NCBI GenBank assembly: GCA_032622095.1
Contig: CP136063.1
Location: 147,981,379-148,045,378, forward strand
Reading direction: 5' to 3'
DNA from: Siphonodentalium dalli
Lineage: Eukaryota; Mollusca; Scaphopoda; Gadilida; Siphonodentaliidae
DNA: 64,000 nucleotides
Positions 53,201-62,200 of this stretch are shown in pieces. Made by a program: the position numbers and the translations under genes. The notes beneath the pieces are model-generated. The model ran no database searches, had not been told where the DNA came from, and saw nothing but the letters and a program-made list of their open reading frames with translations. The first letter of the stretch is position 1. Each line of letters begins with the position of its first letter.

Positions 53201-56200
53201 TTAATGTCATAAATGTTGCTAAAATCCAACGTAAAGGTTTCAACAGGCATGTGTGACTCCATCCAGATCTAATTCCTACCGGAGTTACAATGCATGGAAA
53301 TATCTAAATTTACTAAATACACAAATAGTCTGATGGAACCCAGATCGACTATATATATATAATGAACAGCTACGTGTTCGACAGTCTGAAACGTTCCGAT
53401 ATCCTTCCTATTTCCACCACTAAACACCCCCCCCCCCCCCCCGCCCCGCAGTATGGCACCTAGATTCCGCCACAATATACCGCCCACATTTCGCATCAAA
53501 CATTCCACGCGACAATCTTCTGATTGACTGCGGCTGATCCAGACGTATCTTTACGACTATCGATATTCTGGGTTCATTCAGACTTCATGCTCCGCACCAT
53601 GAGCCGATGTATACGTTCAAACCTTGTGTGTGTATCATGTAATTGTAGGAATTCTGAACGAGAACGACAACTGCGTTAAGGTTGCGAACCCTGACCAGGT
53701 GGATCTCGATGGTGATGGAGTCGGAGATGCTTGTGACAACTGCCCAAAACTTGTTAACCCAAATCAGGTAAAAACAAAGCAACTGCAATCAATATATCCA
53801 TAGTTCGTAATGCCGTTTCACAATAATGCCGACCGTAATCAAGTTTTTACCTGGCTCACCTTAACTCAGGATGAGATGCAATTTACAGTTTCTTCCACGT
53901 CTAGATAACAGTGGGACCAGTGGTGAAATTTTAATCTGACTTCAGGTGACAAACAAGTTGTCTTTAAGTCCATTATCTAGTTCTCACCAAATAACTCATT
54001 TGGCTTATAGTCTTAAAACATATGAGTTCCCTGCCATGCATGTATAATGAATTAAGAATCAAACGTATACATTGGATCCATTGGGAATATTCAAATCGTG
54101 TCAAACGGTTCTGGGGGAATAGGGGTGAAGAACCTATTCTCTCGAGGGAAAAGTAGATCCATATTACTTTTTGATGAAGAATCAAATTGTAAAACCAAAT
54201 GAGGATCGATGAACCAAATGGTTCTTGCATTGGGGGGGGGGGGGACAAACCAAATTTTATTTCACGAGCAGCGAAAATAAATTAACACCCGAAGAACTAA
54301 AATGAACACCTGACGAACCCAAATTATCCCTCGTGGGTTCATTTGTTCATCGGGCGGAACCAGAATGAAGAACCAACTGGTTCAACGTCACGAATAATCA
54401 TTTGCTTACCTTATTATGCCCCTGACTGCCGTAGGAGGTCCGGGGCATATATAGCCGAGGGATCCATCTGTCTGTCCGTCCCTTTCCGCATGTAACTCGG
54501 GTGTTAATCAGGTGTCGTTGTCATTAAATTTTGGCATAGCGATAGCACAACTTGGGGAAAGGATACCCACATAATATATACTGGTTTCGTCCATCAATGT
54601 TTACCAGAGTTATTGCCCTTGTTTGACTTAGAAATTTGTGTCCGTACGGATCGCATTTCAGCTTGTAACTCGGGTGTTGATTATCGGATTTCGCTGCCCT
54701 TTGGCTTGACGATAGCACAGCTTGGGGGAAAGGATACCCATATAATACAGGTTTCGTCAATTCTTTTTTTCCAGAGTTACTGCCCTTGTTTGACTTATAC
54801 ATTTTTGTCCGTACGAACATTTCAGCTTGTAACTCTGGTGTTGATTATCGGATTTCGCTGTCCTTTGGCATGGTGATAGCACATGTTGTGTTAAAGGATA
54901 CCCATATACCAATGATTTCGTCTATTCATTTTTATCTGAGTTTCGGCCCCTTTTGACCGTACGAACATATCACCTTAATTGTGATTCGGGTATTGATTAT
55001 TGCATTTTGTTATCATTACCATGGCGATAGCACAGCTGGGGGAATTACACCCATATAATACGGTTTTGTCAATTCATTTTTACCAGAGTTACGGCCCTTG
55101 TTTGAATATGTTAATTTTGTGTCCGAAAGAAGATTTTAGCTTGTAACTTGGGCAAGTATTGTCGGATTCCTTTGTGCTTTGGTGTGGTGATAGTGCAACT
55201 CAGAGGAAAATATACTGATTTACTACAGTTTTCGTGCATTCATTTTTACCAGAGTTGCGGCAGTTTTATTTGGAAAACTGTTAATTTTGACTCTGTACAA
55301 ACTTTAGCTTGTAACTTGGGCATGGCTCGTCGGAATTGGTTGTGCTTTGGTATGGTAATGGCACATCATGAGGTCAAGGATATCCACATACTATGGATTT
55401 CGTCAACTAATTTTTGCCATAGTTACGGACCTTGTTTGACAGGGAGAAATTTGTGAATTATGTGTCTGTTCGAACATTTCAGCTTGTATAACTTGGGCGC
55501 GGATCATAATATAGGATTTTGCTTTGGTATGTTAAGGTGAAAGGATATCCACTTACTATGGAGTTCATCCATCCATTGTTACTACAGTTATGGCCCTTGT
55601 TGGACTTATAATTGAATATTGAATATTGAATTTCCATTCTGTGCAGACATTTTGCATTGTAACTCCAGTATTAATTGTCATGCAGACTTGAATGTTAGTT
55701 GGAATGCCAATAGACCATGCTTGACGGGAGGATACTGATAGACCTTGTCCATGTATTTTGTCAGAGCTATTTGTCAGAGCCCTTGTTAGAAATATCAAGA
55801 TTCTCAAACTTTGCTTTACATCTATCTAGTTTTACCCAAGTACCAATAGATGGATTTGAATATCTATGAACTGTGATAGGTCAATATGAGGGAAAGGAAA
55901 CATTGGATGTTATCCACAGATTTCCTCAGAGTAGCGGACCTTTTTGGATTTAGAAAATGACAACATTTTCCATCCATACACATATTTATTATTGCCCACT
56001 CTCTAAACAGAGTGTCGGGGCCATATGCCACGCTTGACGTTGTACTTGTTTCATATTAGTTGTATATATACTAGTTATGTTTGAACCAATTGATGCCGAA
56101 CTTCTAAATAATTAATAATTATCAGTTTCACTAATTAATAACGGATTTTTTTCTTTCAGCGAGACGTAGACATGGACTTGATTGGTGACCTTTGCGATAC

Positions 56201-59200
56201 AAATGATGACGAGTAAGTATATACTTCTGATTTTCATTTGCTGTATATTGGTTATTAGCTTCAGTGAAAATCAAAATGCATATACTGGTTACCCATATGT
56301 GACATAGAGCGTGCAGCCTGCACCGAATGTTATCCCAATGTGTCAACGGAATGATATTGAGAGAAATAAGCATGTTTCATTCATGTCCAGTTTTTAAAGT
56401 TCCAACTGCTGACCACTACCAATTATGGCTGATTGTTAACCACATTTCATAAAGCCATATGTGCACTGGACCAATTCCCAATTTCTCTAGCGACAATGGC
56501 CTCTATACTGGAACACGTATGGTCACGATTTGTCACCATATTTATTTGTTAAATTTCTATTTGTTTGGTGCTGTCTGGGCCAATTTCATCTTCTGTGTTG
56601 TCGTTTTGTAATATATATTCCGTTGGGATGGGAGCAACTCTAAGTTTTGTAAATTGAGCTCCGATCCGTTGAGCTGAGTTTAGCTTTATAAATATGTTTA
56701 AATTAAAATAGTTTAACTTTGCGGTCGGTCCCATGTTGATATGACCGAGTGCGCAATTTTAAACACACAAGTGTAGCTTGCGGTGTGCATATATATCATT
56801 CACGCAATTTAAAGACACGGTTGGCCTTGGAGGTGGGTATCATGTGAAAATATTTCCACCCGTCAAAAACCGCCACAAACAGAAAGAACATCAAAATGTA
56901 GATAGACTTTGTCCGTATACAAATAAGAAATATCGCATAAACAGTATGTTATGGTCATATGTTTGACCATTGTTATGTAAACAAAAGCGTAAAAAGTTAC
57001 TTTTCTGGTGTTTGTTTATATTATGATGGTAAACATAAAGAGCGTTCTTTGTTGGTGAATACCTGATATGGAACTAATAAAGAGCGTTTGTGCCATTTGT
57101 GTGTGATTAGCCAGTAGCATTGTGCTGTCTTCTGTAACACAATCAGGCTCTTGCTTAGGTAAAATATAGTAGGTCTTTATGATAACATGCTGTTTACGCG
57201 ATGGTCATGGTATATATGAACGGAACTGTATGCGTTTTTACTGTTTTTCTGTTTACGGTGTTTGGAACAAATATGAATATTTTCGACAATTAAGGCCGCA
57301 CGTGCCTTTAATACATGTTTCCTTGTGGTTTGCATTTTGAGTAAGTCTTGGGAATTTTAAGGACACAACACAGGCGCACAACATAATTATGTGACCACCT
57401 AATACGCGCACGATTGAATATCATAATGATATATAAGTTATTGGTTGTTGTGACACAACTTTGAATGCACATAGAAGTATAGGAGATTGTATTCAGAGCC
57501 ACAAACTAATGTTGGCTTATTTTGGTGGCAACAGAATGTCGAGAAAGTTATTGTGTCAGTGAAATGAGACGCAACATCGTGTATGTAACAACAAGTTTTT
57601 AGTATGATTTTAATACGGAATTAATTTCATAATCGCCCGTGAATCGATTCATGTACACATAGTGTTCAACTTTATAAATAAACTACATGTCCCTTTCAGT
57701 GACAACGATGGTGTCCAGAATAATTTGGATAACTGTCGCTTCAAGCAAAACGCTGACCAAAAAGACACAGACAAAGATGGACTCGGTAAGCTGTAACGAT
57801 ATTGTACAGTCGTATTGTTGAAGGGGCATATGAATCACAACAGACATAACTATAGTATTTTTTTATAGGTGATTGCAGATGCTTGAGTTGCTGTTTCGTT
57901 GATTGCTGCCAAAAATAGCCGACTTCGTTGTCGAGAAATGGCTGTTGTGACTCCAGTAAATCATGACCCAGAGCATGCATATAGTAGAGTTAGAGTTCGC
58001 CAATAACTCAAACTATCTATCTTCTGAATTTGTATCTCATTAATCCGATACGTTGTATTTACAGGAGACGCTTGTGATAACGATGACGACAATGATGGTA
58101 TCCTTGATCCGAGCGACAACTGCCCGCTTGTTCAAAATCCAGACCAGCTGGACTCGAATGGTCAGTATATAAAATATATGAACGGCAATGCAGCTATTTT
58201 ACTGAAAATAATTGGTGATAATATATTATCGGCAGTCATGCCCATAATCGCAGTTTGCTGGCTAGCATCAATAATTGTGTTTGTGGCATCATTAAAATTA
58301 GAATGTACACGGGCCCTATAAATCTCGAAGGGCGAACAAAAATAACAAGATTCCGCGTATGACTGCAAGACATATATTTTGCCTTCATGAATATTTTGAC
58401 AAAAAAAATAAAATGACGAATCGTGTCGCTTTTAAACACACCGAGGTAATTTGCGTATGATGCTCCTATCGCATATATACATGATTACAATCGTTCCATT
58501 TCAGGTGACGGTCGCGGTGATGCATGTCAGAGAGATCACGATGCGGACGGAGTGGATGATATACACGACGTATGCCCCGATAACGGAGAGATATACGCCA
58601 CCGACTTCCGAGAATACCAGACCATCGTGCTAGATCCCGAGGGCGATTCTCAGATTGACCCCAACTGGATAATACTCAACCAGGTGCCGTATATTAACAA
58701 ATGTAACACTAATTCATATAGGTATAAGGTAAACAGAAGTACCATGTGCACCACAGGGGCTGTACAGTAGTTCCGGGAAATATGTATACCGAATGTAACC
58801 TGATATTTATAAGAAAACAAATAAAAGTAACCAATGTAACATCAGTTGATAGGTTAAGTAACCGCAATTAAGTAACCATTTGTACGCCGTGTGCCCATAT
58901 CATGGACTTGAAATTAGTTCATGGAATATGTTTTTGTTTCGATTTGTACCCAATGTAACCTTGTATATATACCCTGCATGGATTTCTAAGAAGAATTTTC
59001 AATAAATAAGAGTTAGTTTGAGTACATGTAATAGATATACACTAACTGAATGAAACTCTATAGGGTTGTAGCCAATGTACCGGACGAAACAACAGGGTAC
59101 AAATGTCATGGTGTGGTTCTGTCTGCCATGCAGTATCTGTAATATAAGCGTATTTCAAAGGACGGCTTCTTGAAATTCTATATAACACAACGACCATTGT

Positions 59201-62200
59201 CCGAGTAGATACGTTTCTCTGTATTGTGGATTAACTTTTATGCCACATGGCATGACGAGTTTATGTTGAGTAAACCCCCCTCCAAATATCCCCTTGCTTC
59301 GTTTAATGCAGCAGAGGATGTTCAACAAAACTATAGCGGCAAAAACAATTTTTTTTATAAAACCACAACACAAGACACTGATTGCAGCGGCCTGAACGCG
59401 GGATTTGATTATACCTGATTATTTTCTGCGATCTTGTCAGACAAAACTTTCAGTGGTGCGGTTTGGGTAATGTAATGTATTCTTCTTAACTTTTTTCAGG
59501 GAGCAGAAATCGTACAAACCATGAACAGTGATCCGGGAATAGCTGTCAGTAAGTATAAGTCAGCAAACGTCGAACATTCGAGTTCCATCTTCCAGTCCCA
59601 CATGGTTGTGTATTTTAGTGTTAAGCTTCGCTATATAACAAGTTACAGCAAGATAGATAAAATAATTGCATACTTCGTGGATATGTGGTTCTTTAGTTCT
59701 CAGAAGTCTGAAACGTGATGGACTCTGAAGTAAGTTATATAGGTACCAGTATATCAAACATATTTATCCACAATACAAGAACATAAACATCAATTGAAAA
59801 TTAAAAAAATTACACGCTCAATTTTGATAATATAATTATTTAATCAATAGATTTTTGTACCGATCTCAACACATATATAGTCGCATAGTTCAGCCATACA
59901 GTGTTCAACATCAACTTGTGTCCTTGTGTCTTGTGTTGTGATGGGGTGTTCATTAGTTTTGCCTCAGACGTTACTCAAACGTCCAATATGATTACAGGTT
60001 ATACTTCGTTCAGTGGAGTCGACTTCAGCGGCACATTTTTCGTGAACACGGAGATTGATGATGATTACGCTGGATTCATATTCAGTTACCAAGACAACGC
60101 GCATTTCTATGCTGTAATGTGGAAAAAGAACAAGCAAACATATTGGCACTCTACGCCCTTCCGGGCAGTGGCAGAACCAGGAATTCAGCTGAAATTGATC
60201 AACTCGAAAACAGGACCGGGTAGGATTTTGAGAAATGCGTTGTGGCACTCAGGAGACACCACGGATGAGGTTAGTGTCCTTCCTATTACCTCCTATTTCC
60301 TAAGGACCAGGGGACCCCACTTTACCTGACCAGTCATATTTACCATCAGAATAGGCAACTTGAAATTATTTGCTTCACTGCTAAATATGTTTTTTTAGAA
60401 GCAAAAATAATTTTTAGGATTCACTTACGATATCATCACTTTTGTTTGCTGAATGGGTAATAATTTTTGTGGAAGAATAGCAAGTTTACCGAGATTCAGG
60501 AAACAAGAAATTTGGCAGTCTCATTTTCAAGGTAAATTTCTTCTTTTCTATTTTTTTATATACATTTGCCGCCTACAATGTTTTTACTGGACGTTTTAAA
60601 GTTGAGCCAACTTGTATTCTAAGCTGTTAATTATAAATTTTTGATAGACATAAATTTATTTCCAGTTGAGGTCCCCTGACCCTAAAGGATCAGGGGATGC
60701 CAATTTGTTTTCTAGGAATTCAATGGTGCAGTATTCATCATATTTGGCACCTATATGCCCTGTTGAATTGAGAGTTTGGACAATCTAATTAAATCAAACA
60801 CAAAGTAACCACAAAATTATGGAATATTAATTGCGTTTGTGGTCCAAACAAGTTACCTAATTCATGGTAAATATTTGAGTCCCCTGATCCTTAATGGAAA
60901 AACCGGGAACAATATAATAGCAAGTCCGTATAAATACCTAAATTCTAAAACCGCAATATTGATGTCTCTTTTCTCATAATCTAATGTTACAATAAACAAA
61001 TCTCTACCAAACAAAAAATAGCTTCACAGCCAGTGGCAAAGGCTGCATCTATATAAAGGTTGAATTTTTGGGACTTGTAATCCATTTGTTGTCAAGAAAA
61101 AATGAACAGCTATTGAATTTATCCAACAGTTTGCAATGAATCACAATTTCAAATCTGCTTTTTCCTCATTATCAAGGCGGATATAGTATTACTCTTCCGA
61201 TGACGTATAGGTTCCACGAGATTGGGATATTCCTGTGCGGCAAGATCTTAATGTGACTGAAGACAATGTATCGTATTGGCGGTCACAGTGTGAGCAGCTT
61301 GTTCTCACATTTACACATTGGGCCGATATATATACACTTCCAGGTTTGGTGTAGTAAAATCGTGTGACTTTTCCCGCCAACTGCACAGCTCCATAGTACC
61401 ATATCAAATACGTTACAAATTACACTTAGGCCTACGTGCGGTTAAACCTGGCTTTTACCAAACACTGAAGATCAAAGAATACCCAATATCTTCCAGGTGC
61501 GACTTTTGTGGAGCGACCCAAGGAATGTTGGTTGGAAGGAGAGAACGGCGTACAGATGGGAGTTAATTCACAGACCAAGTATCGGTCTCATAAGGTATAT
61601 ATATATATAGTACAAGTATAACAAATTATCATCGGTTAACACTACCCAACAGTTCACTCAGTCACTGTAACACTGTCTGTACTAAATACTCACTGATGAG
61701 TAGTTCATATAGGAAATGTTCAGATAATAAGTTAAACAGGTTACGATCATATAGCTCGTTTGTTGAACTTATTATCTAAACAGTTCCCACCAATGAATGA
61801 ATTATTCTTGCCATTGTGTTATTGTTTCGTTTGGCTGTCGTGTGCTCCAATATCCTTGACGTCCTTCCAAACTGATAATAGATCATTCCAATGTTTATAA
61901 TATATGTATGGATGCGCCCGTTCATTATGTTACAGCAATATATATTGCTTTTGCGCCTTATTGCCTCTGTTATTTTATTTCAATAGATATTGATGGGTTT
62001 GATGAATACAATATAATAAAATATATACCCATGTTTTCAACCGCCTAAAATACCCATATGTTCAACTGCCTAAAATATCCATATTTTCAACCGCCTTTCT
62101 TCTTTGTCCATTGATTATAAGAATCCTATTTTGTGTTAGCGGCATATCTTAGCACATGGGTGTTTTTGTTCAACGGACATTGGAGAAGCGTGAATCATAG

